A DNA stretch of 64,000 nt from Tubulanus polymorphus (taxonomy: Eukaryota > Nemertea > Palaeonemertea > Tubulaniformes > Tubulanidae): the NCBI RefSeq assembly GCF_964204645.1, contig NC_134035.1, positions 3,782,501 to 3,846,500 of the forward strand, read 5' to 3'. The first letter of the stretch is position 1; each line of letters starts with the position of its first letter. A model generated the notes under the pieces. The model was not told the DNA's origin. It saw only the letters and a list, made by a program, of their open reading frames with translations, and did not search any database. Below, piece after piece: positions 1-11,940 of this stretch. Both the position numbers and the translations under genes were made by a program.

Positions 1-1150
1 CTGGCTACGATATCAATCATCTATCCATTTACTCCGGAGAATGAAGCGGAGAATTTCTCCTGCCCCGATAGGAAAATACTGCTTCCCGGAATTAAAACCA
101 CCATCGATCACCATTTCTGAGGCTTAGTGCGTATTGGATTACTGAATAAGTAATACGTATGATTCAGTCTGGTGCCACCTTTTCTCCTTCGAATACGCTT
201 CATTCATTTTGCACAGTTATTGACGGGGTCCAGAAGTCTATGTCTCAGATCCCCGCCTTAAGGGTCCTCTGTGATTTCTGCATTTCCTAGATTGTATTGT
301 TAAGAATATCTCATCAATCAGTCGCTCGGTCATTCGGTCACCAGTCATCCATTTATCCAGTCAGGCATCAGACCATAATTGTAATGAAGAGGGACCCCAA
401 ATCCATTGGTCCTGAGAGACAGATTGATGATAAAACAAGGGATTTTCTGGACTTTTTCGCCTGGAGAAAGAGTACCAAACTGGTGGGGAATTTCCTTCTA
501 TATTCGGCTCGGATGTACTGGCATACCTGTACTGGGATACCCCTCTTTCTAAAGGTTTGATTATTTCAAAAGTTAGTTTGGGTATGTGGGGCGAAAACCA
601 TTATCAGCCGAACCCAACTTTCGTTCGACAATGAATGGCCAAGGAATGGTTTTGGCCGTTGATGATAGTGATATTAAAAAGTAAAATAATCATTCCTTAA
701 CTATAATCGAAATTAAGTTTTTTAAGGGTTAAGAGGCGCAAGCTGCATACGTATTTGAACAAAATGTGTCGCGCACGACTTAACTGGAACCATGGCCGTG
801 ACCGGGACGTGATTAGTCTTTATATATTCTGTACATGAGTCAGATCGGCTGTCATACGAGACGCACGTAGAGTTTTGTGGGGATTTAGGATATTGGATTT
901 TTGAAACGGAAATACGCTATTTAGAACTCTCAAATTCAAAAACCACCCGTCGTATCTAGGACTAATATGCTGCAACGATCAGTATATATTTGTAGAGATT
1001 CAAGATATAGACTCTGGAGCTGCAAGTTTGGTCAGAAACGGGCGATTTCAGTCTGAGTCGACATCGTCACGGCGTTGACCATTGTGACGTCATGGTCTTT
1101 TGTCCGAATGTGAATGGCCGTGGAATATGTTCGAATGTTTTCCTGTCACA
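1..1150. other. spacer, no gene seen
   Basis: No exon with plausible splice sites, no repeat structure and no recognisable protein similarity was found here. The longest open frame (297-560) is short and has no family resemblance. Confidence 0.5.
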
Positions 1151-1154
1151 ATCG

Positions 1155-1400
1155 GGCGGACCGGATGGCTTAGTCGGTCGGCGACTAGCGTGTCACCGCT
1201 GTGGCCCAGGTTCGAGTCTCGGAGGAGGCGGGTCAGGATGTGGCAAGTGATATCCGGTAAGCGGGCGAGTCGAGAGTACTGTCCTCCCTGGAATGAGGTT
1301 GCTAATGCGTGAGTCCTACAAAATAACTGGTGTGGGGTAAATTATGTTTAATTCAGTCGTTTCTGGCTGAATTATTTATTTATCCCACAATACCGGTCCC
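1155..1400 (+). mobile_element. tRNA-derived SINE-like element
   Basis: A pol III type promoter is visible: an A-box-like stretch TGGCTTAGTCGG at 1166-1177 and a B-box-like GGTTCGAGTCTC at 1209-1220, spaced as in a tRNA. The intervening sequence does not fold as a convincing tRNA with a standard anticodon arm, so a tRNA-derived SINE head or tRNA pseudogene is more likely than a functional tRNA. An AT-rich body with TTTATTTATC follows to about 1,400. The 3' limit is uncertain and no target-site duplication was identified. Confidence 0.5.
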
Positions 1401-2819
1401 GGCAGCGGAGTAATTCCACCAGGGGCTTCGACTTTTTTACAATATTAGTTTGTTATTTTAAGTTTAGTGGTGAGGGTTTGGGAAACTTTTTTATTTCCTC
1501 GAACTGAAGAAATCCAAGCGACTATTCGGTGCAAGCAGCGCGCGGTGATCAATCACAGTTCTTTCTCAACTGATGATAAAACTTTGAGATAATTCTTTAA
1601 CATCACCAGATTTCAATTAAAGAAGATGTGTACGCGGCGATGTCTGGTGTACTTGTGTATAAATTCGGATTCAAAACGACTCTATCTAATAGAGAATAAC
1701 TCACTGGAGAAATGCCATACGCTCTACTACACAATAGTGCCGCGTGACTGCACAAACCCTTAAGCAAACTTCAATATCCTAAAGCAAAACTCGAAAAAGT
1801 AAAATTGAGCCGGTATTACAGTTCAAAACCAGACTTAAATAGAAGGGAAATCTACACTAAAGTTTGTTGGAGTTTATCTAAACCATTAGATAAAATTTCA
1901 GCATACAATTTCAGCCTAAAATCGTCGCATTCGATATTTCTATCTTTAACAATGTGTGCCTCTATGAATAGTCGAATTAAACTCGATGACCTGTAGGCCC
2001 CATTGAAAATGTTTGGCACGAATTGAATGGTTCTTGCGGATTAGCGTCACGGACTCGGGTCTGTCACAGGAATGCGCGATCGAGCTTTCTGATTGATCCA
2101 ATCCGGTCGCATCGATGATGCACCGTCGCTGATTGGTTGACGTAGGTATTAGAAGCGCGGTTCGAGCCGCCCGATGCCAGTCCGAGAACTGATGTCCAGT
2201 GATGAAGGTCAACCTATAAGAGCTCTGAAACAAGGCGTGAAGAAAGTGTGGCTTCAAGCGAAGAACCAACTAATAAGCGGCTGATGATGTAAGGAGAGAC
2301 TGGAACGTGAAGGAATTTGTGACGCCTAGCGATTGAGAACGCAAGATGAGACTGGCGGCTGTTGGTGCTGACGATTGCGGAGGAGATCCCGATACTGCTG
2401 CTGCTGCTTTTACTGGTGTTGCTGCTGCTGTTGATGTCGGATTTCAACTACAAACAGATGACGGCTAATTTGCTGATGAAGACGAGTTGCTGTTGTCGCT
2501 GATTTCCGATGTTCTATTTCGCGCACATTCATACATTATGAATATTGTGTCTTTTTAGGGTTAAACCGAAACCAGTTCGCTACTACTGACAACTACATGT
2601 ACACACAATTCGTTTGTCGCAACGTCCTGAACTAGTCTGCTGCTGCTGCTGCATTGGAAACCGCATCAACTCACATTTTGCCGTTTCGGTATCTTTACAT
2701 GAAGATAAGGTAATTATATTAAACTACACCCATCCGTACATTTTGCATATTCAATCTTCTTCATTAGCTTGACGATTATCCGATTTGTTTTTCAGCCGGC
2801 AATATTTGACGGCAACATC
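1401..2819. other. spacer with short CTG/GCT runs
   Basis: No supported gene. CTG/GCT-rich triplet runs occur around 2,393-2,435 and 2,638-2,652. They produce low-complexity serine- or glutamine-like open frames on both strands that I do not regard as coding. Confidence 0.4.
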
Positions 2820-3285
2820 TTCAAACCTCGAGACGCAGACTCTACTCCGACTACAGTACCATCGTCAAACCTTGAGACGCAGACCCTACTCCGACTACAG
2901 AACCATCTTCAAACCTCGAAGCAGACTCTACTCCGACTACAGAACCATCTTCAAACCTCGAGACGCAGACTCTACTCCGACTACAGTACCATCCTCAAAC
3001 CTCGAGACGCAGACTCTACTCCGACTACAGAACCATCTTCAAACCTCGAGAGACTACAAAACCATCTTCAAACCTCGAGACGCACAAACCTCGAGAGACT
3101 ACAAAACCATCTTCAAACCTCGAGACGCAGACTCTACTCCGACTACAGAACCATCTTCAAACCTCGAGACGCAGACTCTACTCCGACTACAGCACCATCG
3201 TCAAACCTCGAGACGCAGACTCTACTCCGACTACAGCACCATCGTCAAACCTCGAGACGCAGACTCTACTCATTATTTCGTTTTG
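2820..3285. repeat. 44-bp minisatellite, about 10 copies
   Basis: A tandem repeat of about 44 bp whose unit contains AAACCTCGAGACGCAGACTC followed by CGACTACAGAACCATC. Some units are truncated, for example around 3,045-3,115. Because 44 is not a multiple of three, the array reads through in several frames and gives two overlapping long open frames. These are repeat artefacts. Confidence 0.9.
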
Positions 3286-3587
3286 CCGCATGTTATAAAA
3301 AGTAACGTAAATAAATAAACGTCCATTTATAAAATGCTCTCTTTAATAAAATCTCTTTGTCCCGGAAAGGACTCTCCCCTCTCACAACTTCCACTTGCCC
3401 CGGAAAGGACTCTCTTACAACTCACGTTCAAGGAAAAGTCAAAAAGGAAAGGACAAACGCAAAGTACAAATCAAAGGATTTATTCCACATTCAAAGTAGG
3501 AATTTGTTACAGCTTGTTACAAATTCAACATTTTATTGAAACGAACAAAATCAAAATTCAACATTTAATCAATAAAATATTATTTGA

Positions 3588-3668
3588 AAATACGGGATTT
3601 GAACCACCAACCACTGATCTAGCAGTCCAGCAGCCTACCCACTACGCTATAGGGACGTACTGACATCC
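3588..3668 (-). mobile_element. tRNA-like sequence (SINE head or tRNA pseudogene)
   Basis: On the minus strand a B-box GGTTCAAATCC lies about 45 nt downstream of an A-box-like TAGCGTAGTGGGTAGG. The T-arm is recognisable but the anticodon arm does not form a clean five-base-pair stem. This is probably a tRNA-derived SINE fragment. Confidence 0.45.
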
Positions 3669-3723
3669 TGCAGGGGAACTCATATTTATCCATTGCTTAA
3701 GCAAATTTTATTAAAAAAATAAT

Positions 3724-3776
3724 GCCATCTACCGGGCGAGACAGGAACTAGTTCCTATCACAACCCGGTAGATGGT
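3724..3776. repeat. short inverted repeat
   Basis: Arms CCATCTACCGGG (3725-3736) and CCCGGTAGATGG (3764-3775) flank a central palindrome AGGAACTAGTTCCT. This may be the remnant of a small inverted-repeat element. It directly abuts the following microsatellite. Confidence 0.75.
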
Positions 3777-3777
3777 G

Positions 3778-4365
3778 GAGAATGAGACCAGAAGAAGGAG
3801 ATGAGTATGAGATGAGGATGAAAGAGTGAGATGAGAGATGAGTATGAGACCAGAATTAGAGAGTGAGAGAGTGAGATGTGACTATGAGAATGAGACAGAC
3901 AGATGAATGAGAGATGAGTATGAGATGAGTGATATGAGAATGAGATGAGTGATGAGAGTGAGATGAGAATGAGACAATGAGACAAAGAGATGAGAATGAG
4001 AGATGAGAATGAGAGATGAGAATGAGAGATGAGAATGAGAGATGAGAATGAGAGATGAGAATGAGAGATGAGTATGGGAGATGAGTATGGGAGATAAGTA
4101 TGAGAGATAAGAATGAGAGATGAGAATGAGAGATGAGAATGAGAGATGAGTGATGGGAATGAGAGATGAGAATGAGAGATGAGTATGAGAGATGAGAATG
4201 AGAGATGAGTATGAGATGAGGATGAGAGATGAGTATGAGAGAGTGAGAGATGAGAGATGAGTATGAGAGATGAGTGTGAGAGATGAGGATGAGAGATGAG
4301 TATGAGAGATGAGTGAGAGATGAGGATGAAAGAGTGAGAGATGATAGAAAGAGAGACAGAGGATA
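3778..4365. repeat. GAGATGAGAATGA-type microsatellite
   Basis: About 590 bp of purine-rich (GAGATGA)(GAATGA/GTATGA) repeats, all purine-biased on the plus strand. The long His/Ser/Leu-rich open frames on the minus strand are translations of this repeat. Confidence 0.95.
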
Positions 4366-6057
4366 GGATTGTATATCACCTGAACTTCTATGTTCCTCGT
4401 TGTTTTCTATCCGGCAGATTCTAGATGCCGTCAGTAGTTTTAGTTTTACAGTTTTTAGTTCAAACAGATATTTATCCCATCAGCAGCAAAGTCATCACAT
4501 AGTTAGTCCTCGTGGACATAAAGTTCACTATAACTGAAGTCAAGTTCTCTCAATATGTGTTCGTTTGTTTGTTTATCCTCCCGGTGAGTTCTAATGCTGC
4601 CAACACATATTTTATCCAGTTCATCTGATGTAGTCCTGATCATCAAACACAAACGTCAATAATTCCATCCTAGTGATGACAAACATCCTAAAAGATATAA
4701 ATGAAACTTTATAGATTTGAGGCAACCAATCAGTTATACACAGTGTAAGAGTTAAGTCTAGTTACCGGTGTATCAGAGAAATGGCAATCTCAGGTAGGCT
4801 GGCTACTCCCCAAAATGAGTGTCAGGGGTCAAATATTTTTTGTCTCCGATTTTGATGAAATTCAGTATAGACATGTATCCTTGGGTGCTGATTACAAATC
4901 TGAAAGAATTTTTCGGATCTGAGGCCCAGAAAATGAGAAATTCGAATTATTGGGGGACCCCCCTATATTTTCAAAAGGCCTTGGACCCCAGAGTTTTCGA
5001 GATATTCAAAATCTGATTGCAGATTTGGAATCAGCACCCCTGAAAATATAAAGGACTAAAATTTCAAGCAAATCGAAGAGATTCGGTTTTTTGGCCAAAA
5101 ATGGCAAAAATCTAAGGTGTTTTTTTTCGGCGAAAACTTTTTTTTCTCTGATTCCTTCTAAAATTGGTAGGAATATGTATTCTAAGGTGTAGATTCCGGA
5201 TCCGCAATCAGATTATGAATCGGAATTCATCTTCTTGGGCAAATATGGGTTTTAATGCCCAAAATATGCACCCCAAAAATGGGGTACAAAGTCAAAATTT
5301 TTTTTGGGCCCAATTTTAATGAAACTTAGTGCAGACATGTTTTTTGGGGTGCTGATTACGAATATGGGGTTAGATTTTGGATCCGAGGCACCTAAAATGA
5401 GATATTCAGGATTTCGTGTTTTGACCCCCTTAATTTCGTCACAAATTTTGATGAAATTTGCCTGGGAAATTCGGCCCAAAATCGAATATTATTCAATGAT
5501 CAAATATTCAATTAATTTTTAAGGTAGAAATTGATGCTCTTACTAAAACCCTGTATTATAACTCCTGCAACACAATTACAGGCTGCCTCAAATAACCACA
5601 TTGAAAATTCTTATGAAATGCAGAAAACAGTGTTTACAGATAAACTGCTTTCTCATAATTGTTTTGGAAACTTATAAGAAATTCTACTCACACACTCACT
5701 AGCCCTTGTCTAGCAGTAATGGTAGTCCACTGAGTTCCACAAATCCACATACACCTCCTGGAGTCCACCACTGACTGTTTTTTTATCCACTTATAGTCCG
5801 GTTAGTTGACTAAATAGTCCAGTTAGTTCACTAATAGTCCGGTTAGTTGACTAAATAGTCCAGTTAGTTCACTAATAGTCCGGTTAGTTGACTAGTAGTC
5901 CAGTTAGTTCACTAGTAGTCCGGAAGAAGTTGACTGAAGAAGTAAAACTGTGATGAATTTCAGTTGAAGTCAACGTCCAGTATTCGTGATGAAGTTTACA
6001 CAACAGCCCGAAGAAAACCTGAAATATAAAATTGAAATCACATTAACAGGGAGACTA

Positions 6058-6540
6058 ACTGAGAAGTTGAGGGAGGATGGGGTGAGAGGTTGGGGAAGGA
6101 TGTGGTGAGAGGTTGAGGGACAATGGGATGAGAGGTTGGGGAGGATGGGGTGAGAGGTTGAGGGAGGATGGGATGAGAGGTTGCGGAGGATGGGGTGAGA
6201 GGTTGAGGGAGGTTGGGTTGAGAGGTTGGGGAGGGTGGGTTGAGAGGTTGAGGGTGGATGGGGTGAGAGGTTGGGGGAGGATGTGGTGAGAGGTTGAGGG
6301 ACAATGGGATGAGAGGTTGGGGAGGATGGGGTGAGAGGTTGAGAGAGGATGGGGTGAGAGGTTGGGGGAGGATGTGGTGAGAGGTTGAGGGACAATGGGA
6401 TGAGAGGTTGGGGAGGATGGGATGAGAGGTTGGGGAGGATGGGGTGAGAGGTTGAGGGAGGATGGGGTGAGAGGTTGAGAGAGGATGGGGTGAGAGGTTG
6501 GGGAGGGTGGGTTGAGAGGTTGAGGGAGGATGGGTGAAAA
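6058..6540. repeat. G-rich minisatellite in copy 1
   Basis: Tandem units of about 23-24 bp of the type GGTTGAGGGAGGATGGGGTG, about 20 copies. It is G-rich on the plus strand and pyrimidine-rich on the minus strand, where it yields three overlapping Pro/Ser/Leu/His-rich pseudo-frames. Copies 2 (10,540-10,660) and 3 (13,755-13,870) hold only about five units each, so the array expanded in copy 1 or contracted in the others. Confidence 0.95.
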
Positions 6541-7139
6541 GGGAAGCAAAGCAGCACAATTACTCAGGCTTAAGCAAAAGTTTTCAGCAGTTTTCAGTCA
6601 CGCTGGATTAACAGATTCACGTTTTACACAAGAGCCCAGTCTGTGGCAGTGGGAGAAAGCTGGTGTAACTAACTGGTCGAGTCAGCTGGTCTTAACCTGC
6701 TAAACAAGATGTGGTGCCGGAGGAAGTTGAAGAACAGTTCATCAAGATTTGTGAAACTATCGCCTGCTGCACCATGTGCAATGCAAGCGGCTAGGGTAGT
6801 GCGGCCCGTGTAGGCTAGAAAGTGGTTTTTGACACCGAGTGAGGTCCCTGTTAGTCTAGCACCAAGCCGTCGTTCCCTAAACAACCCGGAACCCGTAGTA
6901 AAAACGACTGACTGATTCAGACTAAATTTGAGTAGGTCCCGGCCTCCACTGACTGTCGTGAAGTGTCTGCGAAGTCACTGGAGTGAGGTCCCCCTAAACT
7001 GTGTGTGTACCTGAGGACATGAAAATGAAATATCATGTATGAATTTTTATCTTTTTTACCAATATCAAAATTCGTACATTTAGAATCATCGCGGCTTTAA
7101 AGTCTTTATCAATTGAGGGAATAGTTCACTGTAAATAAA

Positions 7140-7890
7140 GAATTAGCGATTGAATTGAGCCCGCTCCACAGTAAAATAGCGCGATTAATTCAATCTCGAC
7201 CGTCTAGTGCTGCCGCTACGTATAACGATAGCGTGGAAAATGTGAACTAACATAATACTCGCTTGCCAGAGTCTTCGAACGGCAGGAGTGGACGAACTAA
7301 TTACCGATTTGCGGGCCGGATTCCGAGGAAAATTCTCAAACTCTGAAAACTGCTCTGAAACGTTCGAACCAAACAATTTTTCTATAAGAGAATGAGCCTT
7401 AAAAGAGTTAATTTGAATCGGGGTATTTCTAGTATGGTCTGGGAGAGAGCGACAGGTGTTTGTATGTTCCCTGATTATTTGCGTGCAAATAGACTATAAT
7501 CGAAGAAAAAATATGGACATTTTGTCAATTCTGATGATAAATTGTCATTAAAAAATGAAAATGAATAATTTATTCTGTATACAAATACTATATTGATTGA
7601 TAAGTAAGTGAATTTTAGCTAAAAAAATTAAATATGTTACCTAAAAATAAGGAAATATCATACAAAATTCAGAACGTATTCATAGTATCATATTTAATCA
7701 GAATTAGACGACACACTGGTCTGTATTGTACGTAATAAGGACATTTAAATTCCGGCGGTAAATATGCGCTACTATTTTAGTTCACAGAAATTCCGCTATC
7801 GTTATTCATAGGAGCAGCACTGTACGGTAAATATCTAACTCAGCCTCGCAATCTTACTGTGGCATGCGAGCAATACAGATATTTTTCTTA
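7140..7890. repeat. diverged inverted-repeat module inside the tandem unit
   Basis: Five short blocks recur in reverse order and complement: CCACAGTAA, ACCGT, AGTGCTGC, TAACGATAGCG and GTGAACTA (7,166-7,249) against TAGTTCAC, CGCTATCGTTA, GCAGCACT, ACGGT and TTACTGTGG (7,778-7,862). The arms are about 85 bp each, about 530 bp apart. Equivalent arms occur in copy 2 (about 11,065-11,150 and 11,680-11,763) and copy 3 (about 14,235-14,320 and 14,858-14,940). It may be a relic of an inverted-repeat transposon captured by the unit. Confidence 0.7.
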
Positions 7891-8040
7891 GCCGAATTTC
7901 GTTGATTATCTAATACGATTCCATTGTATATGAATAATTCGACTATCGTTTAAGGTTTTTAGAAGGGGATTCTCTTTCTAAAACGAATTTCAAACCGTTT
8001 GTGATAGAACTCTTTTGTCTGCGGAATGTATTAGCATCCA

Positions 8041-11000
8041 GTAAAGCGCTAAGCTCACATGCCAAAGGAAGAATTTCAAGCAAATTTAATTTTATTCTCT
8101 AAAATAGTGCATTCAACTACCACTAACACTGTAACCAGAAATAATGCTCGGAAACTATTAAAGAAGAGTAAATTTGAAGTCAAGTTCTCCCAATATTTGT
8201 TCGTTTGTTTGTTTATCCTCCCGGTGAGTTCTAACACTGCCAACACATATTTATCCAGTTCATCTGATCCTGATCATCAAACTCAAAAAGTCAATAATTC
8301 CATCCTAATGATGAGAAACATCCTAAAAGATATAAATGAAACTTAATAGATTTGAGGCCACCGAACAGTTATACACAGTGTAAGAGTGTCTAGTTACCGG
8401 TATATCAGAGAAATGGCAATCTAAGGTAGGCTACTCCCCAAAATGAGTGTCAGGGGTCAAATATTTTTTGTCTCCGATTTTGATGAAATTCCGGTTAGAC
8501 TTGTATTCTGGGGTGCTGATTACAAATCTGAACGAATTTTTAGGATCCGAGGCCCAGAAAATGAGAAATTCGAATTTTTTGGGGGACCCCTAAATTTTCA
8601 AAAGGCCTTTGACCCCAGAGTTTTCGAGATATTCAAAATCTGATTGCAGATTTGGAATCAGCACCCCTGACAATATAAATGACTGAAATTTCAAGCAAAT
8701 CGAAGAGTTTCGATTTTTTGGCAAAAAATGCCAAAAATCTAAGGTGTTAGTCCAGGAGTTTTTTTTCGGCGAAAACTTTTTTTCTCTGATTCCTTCGAAA
8801 TTTGGTAGGAATATGTATTCTGAGGTGTAGATTCCGGATCCGCAATCAGATTTTGAATCGGAATTCATCTTCATGGGCAAATAAGGGTTTTAATGCCCAA
8901 AATATGCACCCCAAAAATGGGGTACAAAGTCAAAATATTTTTTTGGCCCAATTTTAATAAAATTTAGTGCAGACATGTTTTTTGGGGTGCTGGTTACAAA
9001 TATGAGGTTAGATTTAGGATCCGAGGCTCCTAAAATGAGATATTCAGGATTTTGTGTTTTGACCCCCTTAATTTCGTCACAAATTTTGATGAAATTCGCC
9101 CGCGAAATTCGGTCCAAAAACGATTTTTATTCAATGATGTCAAATATTCAATTAATTTTTAAGGTAGAAATTGATGCTCTTACTAAAAACCCTGAATTAT
9201 AATTCCCGCAACACAATTACAGGCTGCTTCAAATAACCACATTGACAATTCTTATGAAATGCAGTGAACAGTGTTTACAGATAAACTGCTTTCTCATAAT
9301 TGTTTGGGAAACTTTTAAGAAATTCTACTCACACTCACCAGCCCTTGTCTAGCAGTAATGGTAGTCCACCGAATCCCACAAATCCACATACAGAGTTCAA
9401 CACCTCCTGGAGTCCACCACTGACTGTTTTTTATGAGTATCAATCTAGATGGTCCTAAATGGACTAAATGGTCCGGTTAGTTCACATATAGTCGGGTTAG
9501 TTCACTAGTAGTCCGGAAGAAGTTGACTGAAGAAGTAAAACTGTGATAAATTTCAGTTGATGTCCACCACGTCCAGCATTCGTGATGAAGTTTACACCAC
9601 TGCCCGACAGAGGAAAACCTGAAAAATAAAATTGAAATCACATTTTTTTTTTTAATCTTAAAATAGGGATTGTCCCCATTATTTATTTATTTGGCTGGTA
9701 AATTTTGTTTGATTTTTCGATTGAGTGTCCCTTACAGACCCACCACACCTGCCGGGAGCGAAACAGGGGGTTTGATTTTGAAATCGGAAATCGAAGTACA
9801 GATATAGATGTGTGATCGGCGGTCGAGTAAACAGAATATTTTAAAATCGAAGTACATAATTGGAAATTCGGTTCCGGTTCATCCAAACAATCTTCCATTC
9901 AGTCTGAACCGGCAAGCGACTGATTGGGATGAATTTTTCTGGCTGCCTAATTTAATACAATGAGATTCTGGAAATAGCTATATTACAAGATCATTTTGTC
10001 CATTTTTATATTTTTTTGGTCGTTTTCTACGTGTAAATAGTCCGATAGTTTAGTGTGGTTTTTTTCCTCAGGTAGATGTTGATGTAGAAGTCCTCTAAGT
10101 TGATGATTCCGCGTGTTGACTAGATAGGAAGAAAGCACATTTCCAAACGCAAATTTTCCAGATGAGAGTATGGCCCTGGGGTATCCGAAGTGTAGTTGTA
10201 TGACATCGACGGTGCAGCTCCAATGAGGATGGGTTTCTCCGTCAAGGGGTGCGCAGTTGGTACTTCACATCTGGTGCTGAATTTGCCTAAAAGTATAAGT
10301 TTTACACTGGGAGCAGTTATGTGTTTCTAATATACAGTGAGTTAGGTCCGTGAATGTATCGCAATCAAACGGACAGTGCTATGCGTATTGATAGACCGTC
10401 AGTAAGAAAGCGGCACAGACACGTGAATATTGAATACATGTTTGTACACTTACATATATACAGTCTTGATCGGGTTTTATTTACATTGTCACGATTAAAT
10501 TGAAATCACATTAACAGGGAGACTGACTGCGAGAAGTTGGGGGAGGATGGGGTGAGAGGTTGAGGGAGGGGGGGGGGTGAGAGGTTGGGGACAATGGGAT
10601 GATGAGGTTGGGTGAGGTTGAGGGAGGATGGGGTGAGAGGTTGAGGGAGGATGGGTGAAAAGGGGAGCAAAACAGTACAATTACTCTGACATAGTAGCCT
10701 AAAGGCTTCAGCAAAGGTTTTCAGCAGTTTTCAGTCCCCTGGTCACACTGGTTTAACAGATTCTCGTTTTTCACAAGAGCCCAGCCTGTGGCCGGGAGAA
10801 AGCCATTGTAACTAACTGGTCGAGTCAGGGCCTGGCCGGCCTCACTAAGTGTGTCGTGACGTGTTTGCGAAGTCAATTGGCGTGAGGTCTCCCTGTGGCT
10901 GTGCGTCCCGGGCCCTGAGCCCGTGAGGACATAAAATATGATGAATTCTTATCATTTTACCCAATTCAAAAGTCGTACATTTAAAATCATCGTGGCTTTA

Positions 11001-11940
11001 AAGTCTTTATCAATTGAGAGAATAGTTCACTGTAAATAAAGAATTAGCGATTGAATTGAGCCCGCTCCACAGTAAAAATAGCGCGGTCAATTCAATCTCG
11101 ACCGTCTAGTGCTGCCCCTATGTATAACGATAGCGTGGAAAACGTGAACTAACATAATACTCGCTTGCCAGAGTCTTCGAACGGCCGTAGTGGACGAACT
11201 AATTACCGATTTGCGGGCCGGATTCCGAGCAAAATTCTCAAACTCTAAAAATGCTCTGAAACGTTTGAACCAAACAATTTCTCAATAAAAGAAAAGCCTT
11301 GAGAGAGTAAATTTGAATCGGGGTATTTCTAGTATTGTCTGGGAGAGAGCGACAGGTGTTTGTATGTTCCCTGATTATTTGCGCGCAATTAGAATATCTC
11401 GAAGAAAGAATATGGACATTTTGTCAATTCAGATAATCAATTATCATTCAAAAATGTAAATGAATAAGTTATTCTGTATATAAATACTATATTAATTGAT
11501 AAGTAAGTGAATTTTAGCTATAAAGTTTTAAATATGTTACCTAAAAAATAAGGCAATATCATACAAAATTCAGAACGTATTCATAGTATCATATTCAATC
11601 AGAATTAGGCGCCACACTGGTCCGTATTGTATGTAATAAAGACATTTAAATACCGGCGGTAAATATGCGCCACTATTTTAGTTCACAAAAATTCCGCTAT
11701 CGTAATTCATAGGGGCAGCACTGTACGGTAGATATCTAGCTCAGCCTCGCTATCATACTGTGGCATGCGAGTAATAAAGATATTTTTCTTAGCTGAATTA
11801 CGTTCAATGTTTAATACGATTCCATCGTTTATGAATAATTAGACTATCTTCTAAGGTTTTTCGAAGGGGAACATCTTTTTAAAACGAATTTCAAAACATT
11901 TTTGATAGAACTCTTTTGTCAGCGGAATGAGTTAGCATCC
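8041..11940. repeat. large tandem unit, copy 2 (with an insertion)
   Basis: Second copy, beginning near the CACATGCCAAAGGAAGAATT landmark (8,057). Compared with copies 3 and 4 it lacks about 180 bp near 8,175, where the sequence jumps directly to GTCAAGTTCTCCCAATA. It carries an extra element of about 0.85 kb at 9,645-10,496, described separately. The AT-rich block is at 8,441-9,190 and the inverted-repeat module at 11,040-11,780. Confidence 0.9.
9628..10512 (-). mobile_element. retroposed sequence with 16-bp target duplication
   Basis: The same 16-mer AAATTGAAATCACATT stands at 9,628-9,643 or 9,629-9,644 and at 10,497-10,512, while copies 1 and 3 of the tandem unit have it once, uninterrupted. 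The insert starts on the plus strand with a run of T (a poly(A) tail on the minus strand). An AATAAA-containing stretch lies about 20-25 nt upstream of that tail on the minus strand. This is the signature of target-primed reverse transcription of a polyadenylated RNA, so the insert is a retroposed transcript or a SINE lying on the minus strand. No protein frame over 71 codons is present and I do not recognise the source. Confidence 0.8.

Larger units (their letters stand above)
4420..8040. repeat. large tandem unit, copy 1
   Basis: First copy of a multi-kilobase tandem unit. Order of landmarks: TTCTAGATGCC (4,420); the CCCAATATGTGTTCG segment (about 4,550); an AT-rich block starting AAAATGAGTGTCAGGGGTCA (4,814); AGTCCGGTTAGTTGACTA short repeats (5,795-5,925); a GGTTGAGGGAGGATGGGGTGA minisatellite (6,058-6,540); a segment ending in a CAGAGCCCAG-like stretch (about 6,630); and an inverted-repeat module (7,140-7,890). 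Spacing to the same landmark in copy 2 is about 3.63 kb. No coding potential is conserved among the copies. Confidence 0.9.

Noticed and set aside
1155-1235. Functional tRNA gene
   Set aside because: A- and B-boxes are present, but no standard anticodon arm or acceptor stem can be drawn; a SINE head or pseudogene is more likely.
2769-3318. Two long overlapping open frames (about 178 codons each)
   Set aside because: They are translations of a 44-bp minisatellite in two frames; the peptide repeats follow the DNA repeat and there is no start or splice context.
3758-4379. His/Ser/Leu-rich frames on the minus strand
   Set aside because: Simple GAGATGA-type microsatellite read in different frames.
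5970-6559. Three overlapping Pro/Ser/Leu/His-rich frames of 164-195 codons on the minus strand
   Set aside because: Open in three frames because the G-rich minisatellite lacks stop codons; it is contracted in the other copies of the tandem unit without frame conservation.
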